The notes under the pieces: model-generated | The model's database searches: none | The model's input: only the letters and a program-made list of their open reading frames with translations | Told to the model about the DNA's origin: nothing | Part shown: positions 44,551-55,323 of the stretch, in pieces | How positions within the stretch are numbered: the stretch's first letter is position 1 | Layout: each line of letters opens with the position of its first letter | Position numbers and translations under genes: made by a program | NCBI GenBank assembly: GCA_033807775.1 | Contig: CM066321.1 | Span: 39,780,850 to 39,844,849 of the forward strand | Direction: 5' to 3' | Origin: Saussurea involucrata | Lineage: Eukaryota > Streptophyta > Magnoliopsida > Asterales > Asteraceae | DNA length: 64,000 nucleotides

Positions 44551-47355
44551 TTAGTTTTTATTGGGAACCCAAGCCGAAGTGGTCTTGGGTCTCCCTTGCT
44601 CATCAAAGTACTTGCACTTGGTTTTGATGAGATTTTCAACCTTAGGTACTGCAGTACTGGAGTACTTTGTCAATATGATTGGTGTAGCAGCACTAGAAGC
44701 AGTATTAACCTCAGAAGTACTAACAGTGCTAGCAGTACTAACACTGGGAGCAGCAGTATCGTTAGCAGCAGTATCAGCAGTAATAACAGAGTTAGCAATA
44801 TTAACAGAGTTAACACTGCTAGAAGCAGTATTAACAGAGTTAACACTGCTAGCAGCAGTATTATCTGAATAGGAAGTACCAACAGTGTTAGCAGCACTAA
44901 TACTGCTAACAGCACTAACTTTTGAAGAATTTCTAGCAGTATTAACACTGCTAGCAGCACTAACTTTTGAAGAAGTACTAACAGTGTTAGCAGTACTAAC
45001 ACTGCTAGCAGCACTAACTTTTGAAGAATTACTAGCAGTATTAACACTGCTAGCAGCACTAACTCTTGAAGAAGTACTAACAGTGTTAGCAGTACTAACA
45101 CTGCTAGCAGCAGTATTATTTTTAGTGCCTTTTGTAACCCACATTGTAACACATTCCTTTTCAGGCTTTTTCTTCATGTGGCTTTTTGGTTCAGCTTGTT
45201 TCTTAGCCACATTTGTTCTTGTAGGTTTCCTATAGCCAGAAGGTTTTTGATAACTTCTTTGAAAACTTCTCTTTTGGTTAATAGGATTGAAGAAACAGTA
45301 TTTGGCAAGATGATTCAGTTTGCCACAAATAAAGCAAGGTTTTGGTCTGTTAATCTTTTGCAGATTAACTCCTTGCCTTAGTGCCCACTGGTTATTCCAG
45401 TTCCTTTGATTTCCCCTCTTATTATCATGTTTTTGGGGCTTATACTCTTGAGATTTCCTGCAAGAACACTGTTCACAAGCATTAGAGTTCACAACTGTGG
45501 TCTGTGTGTAATGAACTTTCTTTCCTTTTACAGTCCTTTTCATCTCCTTACTCCTATCCCAAGAACTTCCACCTTCCTCATTAGTCTTGATGTGATTTTC
45601 TAATGGGATCTCATCACTGTCCTTCTTAGAATCTTCCCCATCAGATCCATCTTCAACAACAACTGCATCTAATGGGTCTACACTGGTGGCTCCTTCAGAT
45701 AAGTCCTTACTATCCATGGTTTCTAATAGGTCTGACTTAGGAGGGATGTAGTTGTTGTTATAGGGTGGGGGAGTGGCATTATACCCTAGGCCTGTTTTCA
45801 TCTTACCATGGACTTGAACATTTATTATTGTGTCCATGGCTTTAGAAGCTTTTGAAAACTTTTCAACATCAACTTTAACTTTCTCAAGTTCTTCTTTTAA
45901 TTTCTCACACTCTTCCCTAGACTCTTTCAGTTGGAACTCCAGACCACCTTTTTCCCACTTCCAGTAGTTAGTATCATATGAGTGTTGAAGTTCATTGGCT
46001 TGAAAGGCCCTAATCTGTTCTTCAAACCTCTCAACAATCAACACATAGTCTCTTCTATCCTTTTCTAACCTTTTAAGATCATCACACATACCCTGATTGT
46101 GATCTCTATACCTTTTAACAGTGTCTATACAAGCTTGAGTACAGAGATTAGATTTTACCTCAGTGGGAAGATCTGAAACTTCAGCCATAAGTGCTTGATT
46201 TTGGATGGCTTCTTCTGCTTGGTCACTCCAGTCAAATCCCATTCCTTGTTGAGAAACAAGAGCTTGAATGGAGCTTCTGTTTTGATTGGAACTTCCAGCC
46301 TGAGTTTGTTGATGGCTGTTGTAAGATGTTCCTCCTCTGCATTCCCTGGCAAAGTGTCCCATCTTGTGACACTTGTAGCATTCAACTTTGGATTTGTCAA
46401 ATCCAGCACCATCCTCTCTTCTTTGGGAAAAATTGTTTCTCCCTGTCCTCTTAATGAATCTCTTCACTCTCATAGACAGCATAGCCATCTGCCACTTTAT
46501 ATCCATCTCTTCAAGATCATCAGCATTTATCTGTTCTAAATCATCATTAATCAAAGAGGAATTTATATGACTAGAAAAGAAAGCTTCTAGTACTGTATCT
46601 TTGGACTTTTCCTGATTGACTGAACCAGCAGCACTAACTGAATCATGGTTAGCAGTAGAATCAGGTGATGATGAAAGAAGTGCAGCATTATGAACATATC
46701 CAGAGGGCTTCCTTTTTGCTTCAACCTATGATTCAAATACTCTAAGATCATTGTACAGATCATCAAGTTCCTTATCTTCCAGTTGGTCATTCTGTCTGAA
46801 GGACACAGTGTACATTGTCCATTCTTCACCCAATGATCTTAAGAACTTCCTGTTGACATCATCAGCCTCCATCTTGACTCCTACATTGGCTAATTCTCCA
46901 ATCAGCTTATTAAATCTATCAAACGTTTGAGTCATGGACTCATTCTTGGTAGAAGTAAAGTTTTCATACTGCTGCTTGAGAATTGCCTTTTGATTTCTCT
47001 TTGTGCTTTTGGTGCCAGTAAATCTTTTCTCCAAAGCATTCCATAGAATCTGAGCATCAGTGCAGTGATGGAATTGATGTTGATACTCATTGGGAATAGC
47101 CAAAAGCAGGGTGCTTAAGGCCTTCATCTCTGTTTGTCTGACTTTTCTCTCTGCATCAGTCTTGGGAGGAGGTCTTTTTCCATCTGGTCCAGTTCTTCCT
47201 TCAACACATGGACCATTCTCAATGATATCCCAGATGGAATAATCAGTAAGCAGAATGTACTGCTTGATTCTAATTTTCCACATGTCAAATTCATTGGGTC
47301 TGAGCATGGGAACTTTAGATACAAGAGTACTGTTTGATTCAAAAGAATTTTCCAT
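44551..47355 (-). pseudogene. gag: C2 body A gag, single internal TAG
   Basis: ATG at 47353-47355 is 43 bp from the LTR. Residues 1-209 form a UBN2-type capsid domain (PNEFDMWKIRIKQYIL, AIPNEYQHQFHHCTDAQILWNALEKRF, MTQTFDRFNKLIGELANVG). A TAG at 46726-46728 interrupts the frame, which then continues in phase to 44551. Next come a CCHC knuckle CYKCHKMGHFAREC, a coiled coil (RDYVLIVERFEEQIRAFQ onward), a second knuckle CFICGKLNHLAKYC and a Ser/Thr/Ala/Val-rich tract (about 45115-44690) encoded by the family motif. It ends GRPKTTSAWVPNKN. The same TAG is in body B, so it predates the duplication. Two-part expression or readthrough is possible but unproven. Confidence 0.9.
44690..45115 (-). repeat. 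Motif-encoded Ser/Thr/Ala tract in C2 gag, body A
   Basis: Units such as GCTAGCAGTACTAACACT and GCTAGCAGCACTAACTTT, 36-75 bp apart in higher-order copies, encode VSAASSV/NTVSTSS runs. The GCAGTANTAAC words are the same as in the LTR and minisatellite. Body B has it at about 51761-52205 with one extra short unit. Confidence 0.88.
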
Positions 47356-47383
47356 AATGACTGTAGAATTCTAAGAAACACTT

Positions 47384-47395
47384 GCTCTGATACCA
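47384..47395 (-). promoter_or_regulatory. C2 primer-binding site, body A
   Basis: Minus-strand TGGTATCAGAGC, matching the initiator methionine tRNA 3' end used by most copia elements. It lies two bases inside LTR 2. Confidence 0.93.
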
Positions 47396-47397
47396 CT

Positions 47398-48171
47398 TGT
47401 CAGGATCGAATCTTAACAAGATAATTAACACTTAGAATTCAGAATTAAAGAATCTGCGGAAAAGAACTTTAATTCTCACAATCAAGAACAATGTAACAGA
47501 AAATTCACCACTTTGTGTATTCACTAAATCGACTCACAAGATTACAACCAAACCTCAATCTTGTTGAACAGGCTCAACAAGACGACTTCTACTTCTCTAG
47601 AAATAGGGTTCTTAAACCTTGAGGTTAATTCTCTCTAAAACACAGTCGAATTCTTTTTCACACGTATATTCACTCGTCTCTCATGTATGTATGTTCTAAT
47701 AGCTATCTATCAACAAATATATATACAGAATAATTACAAGATAACTATCAAAAAGTAACTTGATCTTCTAAATCTTCGTTAAACATATCTTGATCAATTC
47801 CTTCTTTGTCTCCAAAAGTATCGCATACCAACCTTAACGAACTCAGCAGTATTAACCTTCATTCTTCATGAGCAGTACTAACAATCTCCAGCAGTATTAA
47901 GTCACCAGCAGTACTAACAGATATTCGATATGCACCAGCAGTACTAACCTTGACTTGCAGTAGTAACTTTGACACGCAGTACTAACCTCACATAAGCAGT
48001 ATTAATAATGTTCCAGCAGTAGTAATATACCAGCATCATTAACTTTGTTCAGCAGTATTAACTTTGTTCTGGCAGCACTAACATTGAACTAGCAGTACTA
48101 ACCTTGAACTGGCAGTAGTAATGTTGTTCTGGCAGTACTAACCATACTTAGCATAACTTCAGTTCCCAACA
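47398..48171 (-). repeat. C2 LTR 2 (774 bp), shared by bodies A and B
   Basis: It is the 5' LTR of body A and the 3' LTR of body B: the primer site lies on its left and the polypurine tract on its right. It carries the U3 motif array and TATA run as in LTR 1. Confidence 0.94.
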
Positions 48172-48234
48172 ATCTCCCCCTAACTTGACTTTTCAGGATG
48201 AGAAGTTAAGTTCTTCAGATGATGCTTCCAAAAC

Positions 48235-50877
48235 CTAGTCATTAACGCATAAGCTTGGATCCAATCCCAGACTTTGATTGAGAATCCTTTTTACAAGGTA
48301 TCTTGCCATTTTAGAGTCTTTGTCACTCACCAACTTAGCATGCAGCATTCCTTTCAACTTTTTCATGCTGTGCTTGTATACAACATCCACCAAATAATAT
48401 TCATGAAATGTATTGTCAAGAGAGATGACATACACTCCACAATTCTCAATGAGCATCCAGTTGGTAATGACTTGAAAATTCCTTGCCATCAAATGCTGAA
48501 CTGCTTCTGGTTTGAACATTAAGCACAAGTATTCAAGAACCATCTTTGTGATAGACATACCTTGCTCTGTCAGCATGTTTCCATATAGCCTCATTCCCAC
48601 CTTGAACATCTCTTCCAGGTCAGATCTAGAGCATGTTCTGATAAGTTTTCCCCAAGTAGGACAAACTTCAAACTTTCCATCTGCCCTTTTGATTCTGATG
48701 AACTCCTTTCTTCCATCTTTCAATGTGTCCCAGAAGATGATTTCAGGAGCCATAGAAGATATTGGTTCAGCTTGGATTGGATTAGTATCAACCACAGTTA
48801 TATACACATCACATTGAGCATTTGATTGTGATGGTACATTGCTTGGTTGACCTGACGAAGTTGCCACTTCTTCTTCAGCAACTTTTGGATCAGATTTCTC
48901 TTTTACTGCTTCCTCCTGGGCTTCTTCTACAGTTGGATCCACCCTTGGCTTCTTTACATCTTTCTTGTTTGAAGCTGTGGACTTTGTTCGTTCCCTTTTG
49001 GTTGACACCATCTTTGTTCTTTTAAAAGTTTTAACAGCTTCAGGAGTGGTTTCAGCTGTTTCTGGTTTGAGGCTCTCAGCAGCACTACCAGTTTCTGCTG
49101 CCTTTTGTTTTTCAGCAGCATTATCTGTTTCTACTTCTTTTGCAACCTCAGCAGCAGTAACCGTTTCTGCTGCTGGTTCTGTTTCTGCTTCTTTTGCAAC
49201 CTCAGCAGCAGTAACCGTTTCTGCTGCTGGTTCTGTTTCTGCTTCCTTTGTAAGATCAGCAGCAGTAATGGTTTCTGCTGCTGTTTCTGTTTCTGCTTCC
49301 TTTGTAATATCAGCAGCCTCCTCAGTCTCCCCCTCAACCTTATACTCCCCCTCAATGTTTGCATCCTCCATGTTTAGATCTGAGTCTGACTCCCCCTTTT
49401 TGGAAGCATCATTGGTAGGGTTTCTTCTCCTAAGGACAAACTGAGCTCTCTTCTTTCTGTGCATCAACTTAGTGATCATCTTCCTTTGCTTCTCAAGCTG
49501 TGAGTTTTGATAGAGGACCACTTTCTTGAGTTCATCAATTTCCTTTTTCTGATCCATGACCTCAATGTTGATATTTGCAATAGTTTCCATCAATTCCTCG
49601 TACGTATATCTATCCTCACCCTGTTTAGGAGTTTTTACCTCCCTTAAAGGATCATTGGAAGTTTTAGCAGGTGTCTCTTGCCTAGCAAAAGCACTACCTA
49701 CCCCCTTGGTTTCTTGGCACCTGGGACCTCTGGATGATTTCTCACCCTGAGTTGCCGTGAGGAAGGGCTTAGTTATTTTACCACTGGCCTTCTCTTTGCT
49801 AGCAGAAGTAGTGGCAGCCTTGCTACTCACATGCTCAACCTTCTCCTTAGTGAGCACCTTCTTGGGGTTGGGAGACACCCCTGTGGTTTCCCTTTCGATA
49901 TTCTCCCTTGGAGAATGCTCCAACAGAGGGCTTAAAAGCTTCGGGCTCTTAGGAGATACAGCAAGGGAAGGAACCTTGTGTACCTTTCTTCTTTCAAACC
50001 TTTTGGTTATTGTGGGAGTGGGTCGTTCAAGAATGGACTGAGGGATTTCTTTTGTGATGGAAGGTTGGGATTGGTCATCAGCGGGTGTGTCTAATGAGGG
50101 CCTTGACCCTGATGCCATACCTTCAGGTGTGTGGGACACAACCATCATTGTAGAGAACAATGGTGTGTCAACTCCTTCCGAGTCCCTAGGAAGTCTTTTC
50201 ATATTTGAAAAAACCTTCCCTTTAGGGGATATTGGCACATATACCTCATCAAATTGAGGCATATCCATCAATTCCTTGGTAATTACTTCCTGAACAAACC
50301 TTGGATACATATAGAAACGCTTTTTGGATTCCAGGTTTGCCACAAGATCATTGAAAATCATTTGAGAAAAATTAAACTTCCTGTTAGTGGCTAAGCAGAC
50401 TAGAGCATAAGCAATAGTACTGCTGAATTCACTCCATCCAGTAGTTTTCCTTGAAATACAATGCATTAGGGTATGAACAAAGAATCTCCATTGAGTAAAA
50501 AACTTTGACTTGTAGAATTTAAAAACTCCAATGGGACCTTCATACCCCATTCTTTGTAAAGTTGAGAAGAGTTCTTCATTGGGAATAGAAGATATACCTG
50601 AGGCATCATCTAGTCGAAGAGTGATGCGAATGAGTTCTTCTGAAACTTTCAAGGGTTTGTCACATACCCTTGTTTGAATGACTTTATGCCCATCTTCGGA
50701 TTCTACGGTGGCATTGGCCCAGAATTGCGTCTGATGCTCGATGTATATTGTTGGATTCACCGTTAGGGCATACGAAATATGAGTGGACTTGAGAAAATCC
50801 ACAATTTCATGAAATCCTTCGGCCTGCTTCGGCTTCTGAAGCATTGCAATCTCATTATGCTCGTCGACAAACTCCAT
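48235..50877 (-). CDS. C2 body B accessory ORF, intact (880 aa)
   Basis: Product of unknown function in the env position of a copia element. Residues ~25-265 are a helical domain (STHISYALTVNPTIY, IPNEELFSTLQRMGYEG, WRFFVHTLMHCISRKTTGWSEF, NRKFNFSQMIFNDLV, FYMYPRFVQEVI). The same domain, much diverged, begins the C1 accessory ORF. Then come a basic Ser/Pro linker, a short coiled coil (ELMETIANINIEVMDQKKEIDELKK split by one turn), an acidic Ala/Glu/Thr repeat (~535-620) and a Lys-rich stretch. The C-terminal domain (EFIRIKRADGKFEV, SRSDLEEMFKVGMRLYGNM, VYVISLDNTFHEYYLVDVVYKH) ends it. No signal peptide or membrane helix is seen. Its own TATA box and upstream motif array suggest separate transcription. 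It is the only intact copia accessory ORF here. Confidence 0.88.
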   Translation of the reverse strand: MEFVDEHNEIAMLQKPKQAEGFHEIVDFLKSTHISYALTVNPTIYIEHQTQFWANATVESEDGHKVIQTRVCDKPLKVSEELIRITLRLDDASGISSIPNEELFSTLQRMGYEGPIGVFKFYKSKFFTQWRFFVHTLMHCISRKTTGWSEFSSTIAYALVCLATNRKFNFSQMIFNDLVANLESKKRFYMYPRFVQEVITKELMDMPQFDEVYVPISPKGKVFSNMKRLPRDSEGVDTPLFSTMMVVSHTPEGMASGSRPSLDTPADDQSQPSITKEIPQSILERPTPTITKRFERRKVHKVPSLAVSPKSPKLLSPLLEHSPRENIERETTGVSPNPKKVLTKEKVEHVSSKAATTSASKEKASGKITKPFLTATQGEKSSRGPRCQETKGVGSAFARQETPAKTSNDPLREVKTPKQGEDRYTYEELMETIANINIEVMDQKKEIDELKKVVLYQNSQLEKQRKMITKLMHRKKRAQFVLRRRNPTNDASKKGESDSDLNMEDANIEGEYKVEGETEEAADITKEAETETAAETITAADLTKEAETEPAAETVTAAEVAKEAETEPAAETVTAAEVAKEVETDNAAEKQKAAETGSAAESLKPETAETTPEAVKTFKRTKMVSTKRERTKSTASNKKDVKKPRVDPTVEEAQEEAVKEKSDPKVAEEEVATSSGQPSNVPSQSNAQCDVYITVVDTNPIQAEPISSMAPEIIFWDTLKDGRKEFIRIKRADGKFEVCPTWGKLIRTCSRSDLEEMFKVGMRLYGNMLTEQGMSITKMVLEYLCLMFKPEAVQHLMARNFQVITNWMLIENCGVYVISLDNTFHEYYLVDVVYKHSMKKLKGMLHAKLVSDKDSKMARYLVKRILNQSLGLDPSLCVND

Positions 50878-51000
50878 AATCGTTGTGCTTCCTGAGGATT
50901 TGTAAAGAAAACACAGAGATTCTAGGGAGAAGGGGTTAGAACGAGAGAGAGAAGAAGTTAATGCGAAGAGTCGTTATGAACTTTGGCGGGCAAACAGGGG

Positions 51001-51008
51001 TATTTATA
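51001..51008 (-). promoter_or_regulatory. Internal TATA box for C2 accessory ORF, body B
   Basis: TATAAATA on the minus strand, 123 bp before the ATG at 50877; identical context to body A. Confidence 0.6.
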
Positions 51009-51032
51009 GCAGTATTTGCCCTAGATTTTCAA

Positions 51033-51385
51033 AAGCAGTATTAACGACATAAGCAGTATTAACGACTGAGCAGTATTAACTACACAAGCAGTATTTACTG
51101 CTAAGCAGTATTAACTACTGAGCAGTATTAACTACACAAGCAGTATTAACTACTCATTGGCAGTATTAACTGTGCACTAGCAGTATTAACTACTGAGCAG
51201 TATTAACTGTGCACTAGCAGTATTAACTACTGAGCAGTATTAACTGCAAAGCAGTATTAACTACTGAGCAGTATTAACTACACATTGGCAGTAGAAAATA
51301 TGTACTAGCAGTAGAAACTCTGCACTAGCAGTAGTAACTCTGCATTAGCAGTAGTAACTCTGCACTGGCAGTAGTAACTATACTT
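51033..51385 (-). repeat. GCAGTANTAAC minisatellite, body B
   Basis: Same array as in body A with unit gain and loss: one extra TACTGAGCAGTATTAAC unit near 51260 and one fewer GCAGTAGTAAC unit near the right end. This shows the array changes length quickly. Confidence 0.92.
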
Positions 51386-51621
51386 GCACTTTGCACCATT
51401 TGTCAAATCCTCAAATGTCATCTTACCTTCTTACACATCACCTTTACCACTTATCTTACCTCCTGCAAGATTATTCCCAAAAGCAACATGTCCTCCATCA
51501 ATTCTTTTGAAATTCTTGAGGCAGGACATGTTACCTGTCATGTGCCTGGAGCAACCACTATCAACATGCCAGATGCTCTTCCCCTTGAGCTGGTGGTTGC
51601 CCTGCACATCTGATAAATCAA

Positions 51622-54444
51622 TTAGTTTTTATTGGGAACCCAAGCCGAAGTGGTCTTGGGTCTCCCTTGCTCATCAAAGTACTTGCACTTGGTTTTGATG
51701 AGATTTTCAACCTTAGGTACTGCAGTACTGGAGTACTTTGTCAATATGATTGGTGTAGCAGCACTAGAAGCAGTATTAACCTCAGAAGTACTAACAGTGC
51801 TAGCAGTACTAACACTGGGAGCAACAGTATCGTTAGCAGCACTATCAGTACTAGCAGCAGTATCAGCAGTAATAACAGAGTTAGCAATATTAACAGAGTT
51901 AACACTGCTAGAAGCAGTATTAACAGAGTTAACACTGCTAGCAGCAGTATTATCTGAATAGGAAGTACCAACAGTGTTAGCAGCACTAATACTGCTAACA
52001 GCACTAACTTTTGAAGAATTTCTAGCAGTATTAACACTGCTAGCAGCACTAACTTTTGAAGAAGTACTAACAGTGTTAGCAGTACTAACACTGCTAGCAG
52101 CACTAACTTTTGAAGAATTACTAGCAGTATTAACACTGCTAGCAGCACTAACTCTTGAAGAAGTACTAACAGTGTTAGCAGTACTAACACTGCTAGCAGC
52201 AGTATTATTTTTAGTGCCTTTTGTAACCCACATTGTAACACATTCCTTTTCAGGCTTTTTCTTCATGTGGCTTTTTGGTTCAGCTTGTTTCTTAGCCACA
52301 TTTGTTCTTGTAGGTTTCCTATAGCCAGAAGGTTTTTGATAACTTCTTTGAAAACTTCTCTTTTGGTTAATAGGATTGAAGAAACAGTATTTGGCAAGAT
52401 GATTCAGTTTGCCACAAATAAAGCAAGGTTTTGGTCTGTTAATCTTTTGCAGCTTAACTCCTTGCCTTAGTGCCCACTGGTTATTCTAGTTCCTTTGATT
52501 TCCCCTCTTATTATCATGTTTTTGGGGCTTATACTCTTGAGATTTCCTGCAAGAACACTGTTCACAAGCATTAGAGTTCACAACTGTGGTCTGTGTGTAA
52601 TGAACTTTCTTTCCTTTTACAGTCCTTTTCATCTCCTTACTCCTATCCCAAGAACTTCCACCTTCCTCATTAGTCTTGATGTGATTTTCTAATGGGATCT
52701 CATCACTGTCCTTCTTAGAATCTTCCCCATCAGATCCATCTTCAACAACAACTGCATCTAATGGGTCTACACTGGTGGCTCCTTCAGATAAGTCCTTACT
52801 ATCCATGGTTTCTAATAGGTCTGACTTAGGAGGTATGTAGTTGTTGTTATAGGGTGGGGGAGTGGCATTATACCCTAAGCCTGTTTTCATCTTACCATGG
52901 ACTTGAACATTTATTATTGTGTCCATGGCTTTAGAAGCTTTTGAAAACCTTTCAACATCAGCTTTAACTTTCTCAAGTTCTTCTTTTAATTTCTCACACT
53001 CTTCCCTAGACTCTTTCAGTTGGAACTCCAGACCACCTTTTTCCCACTTCCAGTAGTTAGTATCATATGAGTGTTGAAGTTCATTGGCTTGAAAGGCCCT
53101 AATCTGTTCTTCAAACCTCTCAACAATCAACACATAGTCTCTTCTATCCTTTTCTAACCTTTTAAGATCATCACACATACCCTGATTGTGATCTCTATAC
53201 CTTTTAACAGTGTCTATACAAGCTTGAGTACAGAGATTAGATTTTACCTCAGTGGGAAGATCTGAAACTTCAGCCATAAGTGCTTGATTTTGGATGGCTT
53301 CTTCTGCTTGGTCACTCCAGTCAAATCCCATTCCTTGTTGAGAAACAAGAGCTTGAATGGAGCTTCTGTTTTGATTGGAACTTCCAGCCTGAGTTTGTTG
53401 ATGGCTGTTGTAAGATGTTCCTCCTCTGCATTCCCTGGCAAAGTGTCCCATCTTGTGACACTTGTAGCATTCAACTTTGGATTTGTCAAATCCAGCACCA
53501 TCCTCTCTTCTTTGGGAAAAATTGTTTCTCCCTGTCCTCTTAATGAATCTCTTCACTCTCATAGACAGCATAGCCATCTGCCACTTTATATCCATCTCTT
53601 CAAGATCATCAGCATTTATCTGTTCTAAATCATCATTAATCAAAGAGGAATTTATATGACTAGAAAAGAAAGCTTCTAGTACTGTATCTTTGGACTTTTC
53701 CTGATTGACTGAACCAGCAGCACTAACTGAATCATGGTTAGCAGTAGAATCAGGTGATGATGAAAGAAGTGCAGCATTATGAACATATCCAGAGGGCTTC
53801 CTTTTTGCTTCAACCTATGATTCAAATACTCTAAGATCATTGTACAGATCATCAAGTTCCTTATCTTCCAGTTGGTCATTCTGTCTGAAGGACACAGTGT
53901 ACATTGTCCATTCTTCACCCAATGATCTTAAGAACTTCCTGTTGACATCATCAGCCTCCATCTTGACTCCTACATTGGCTAATTCTCCAATCAGCTTATT
54001 AAATCTATCAAACGTTTGAGTCATGGACTCATTCTTGGTAGAAGTAAAGTTTTCATACTGCTGCTTGAGAATTGCCTTTTGATTTCTCTTTGTGCTTTTG
54101 GTGCCAGTAAATCTTTTCTCCAAAGCATTCCATAGAATCTGAGCATCAGTGCAGTGATGGAATTGATGTTGATACTCATTGGGAATAGCCAAAAGCAGGG
54201 TGCTTAAGGCCTTCATCTCTGTTTGTCTGACTTTTCTCTCTGCATCAGTCTTGGGAGGAGGTCTTTTTCCATCTGGTCCAGTTCTTCCTTCAACACATGG
54301 ACCATTCTCAATGATATCCCAGATGGAATAATCAGTAAGCAGAATGTACTGCTTGATTCTAATTTTCCACATGTCAAATTCATTGGGTCTGAGCATGGGA
54401 ACTTTAGATACAAGAGTACTGTTTGATTCAAAAGAATTTTCCAT
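51622..54444 (-). pseudogene. gag: C2 body B gag, two internal TAG codons
   Basis: The same protein as body A gag. The shared TAG is at 53815-53817. A second TAG at 52486-52488 replaces a Trp codon that body A keeps (45397-45399), splitting the frame before the second knuckle CFICGKLNHLAKYC. Open pieces are 54444-53815, 53643-52486 and 52299-51622. The Ser/Thr/Ala tract has an insertion (ASTDS) relative to body A. A protease remnant and the minisatellite follow as in body A. Confidence 0.9.
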
Positions 54445-54472
54445 AATGACTGTAGAATTCTAAGAAACACTT

Positions 54473-54484
54473 GCTCTGATACCA
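54473..54484 (-). promoter_or_regulatory. C2 primer-binding site, body B
   Basis: TGGTATCAGAGC on the minus strand, two bases inside LTR 3. Confidence 0.93.
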
Positions 54485-54486
54485 CT

Positions 54487-55260
54487 TGTCAGGATCGAAT
54501 CTTAACAAGATAATTAACACTTAGAATTCAGAATTAAAGAATCTGCGGAAAAGAACTTTAATTCTCACAATCAAGAACAATGTAACAGAAAATTCACCAC
54601 TTTGTGTATTCACTAAATCGACTCACAAGATTACAACCAAACCTCAATCTTGTTGAACAGGCTCAACAAGACGACTTCTACTTCTCTAGAAATAGGGTTC
54701 TTAAACCTTGAGGTTAATTCTCTCTAAAACACAGTCGAATTCTTTTTCACACGTATATTCACTCGTCTCTCATGTATGTATGTTCTAATAGCTATCTATC
54801 AACAAATATATATACAGAATAATTACAAGATAACTATCAAAAAGTAACTTGATCTTCTAAATCTTCGTTAAACATATCTTGATCAATTCCTTCTTTGTCT
54901 CCAAAAGTATCGCATACCAACCTTAACGAACTCAGCAGTATTAACCTTCATTCTTCATCAGCAGTACTAACAATCTCCAGCAGTATTAAGTCACCAGCAG
55001 TACTAACAGATATTCGATATGCACCAGCAGTACTAACCTTGACTTGCAGTAGTAACTTTGACATGCAGTACTAACCTCACATAAGCAGTATTAATAATGT
55101 TCCAGCAGTAGTAATATACCAGCATCATTAACTTTGTTCAGCAGTATTAACTTTGTTCTGGCAGCACTAACATTGAACTAGCAGTACTAACCTTGAACTG
55201 GCAGTAGTAATGTTGTTCTGGCAGTACTAACCATACTTAGCATATCTTCAGTTCCCAACA
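54487..55260 (-). repeat. C2 LTR 3 (774 bp)
   Basis: Serves as 5' LTR of body B and is followed on the right by a polypurine tract of a third, truncated body. Nearly identical to LTR 2. Confidence 0.94.
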
Positions 55261-55323
55261 ATCTCCCCCTAACTTGACTTTTCAGGATGAGAAGTTAAGT
55301 TCTTCAGATGATGCTTCCAAAAC

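Noticed and set aside
44670..45152. Leucine-rich 160-aa minus-strand ORF (and 51741-52241) resembling a membrane protein
   Set aside because: It is another frame of the GCAGTANTAAC tract in gag; the LLAVLVLLTLLVL pattern is a by-product of the repeat.
46195..46539. Plus-strand ORFs opposite C2 gag (also 53284-53628)
   Set aside because: They lie wholly within gag in the reverse direction and have no known motif; gag homology is decisive.
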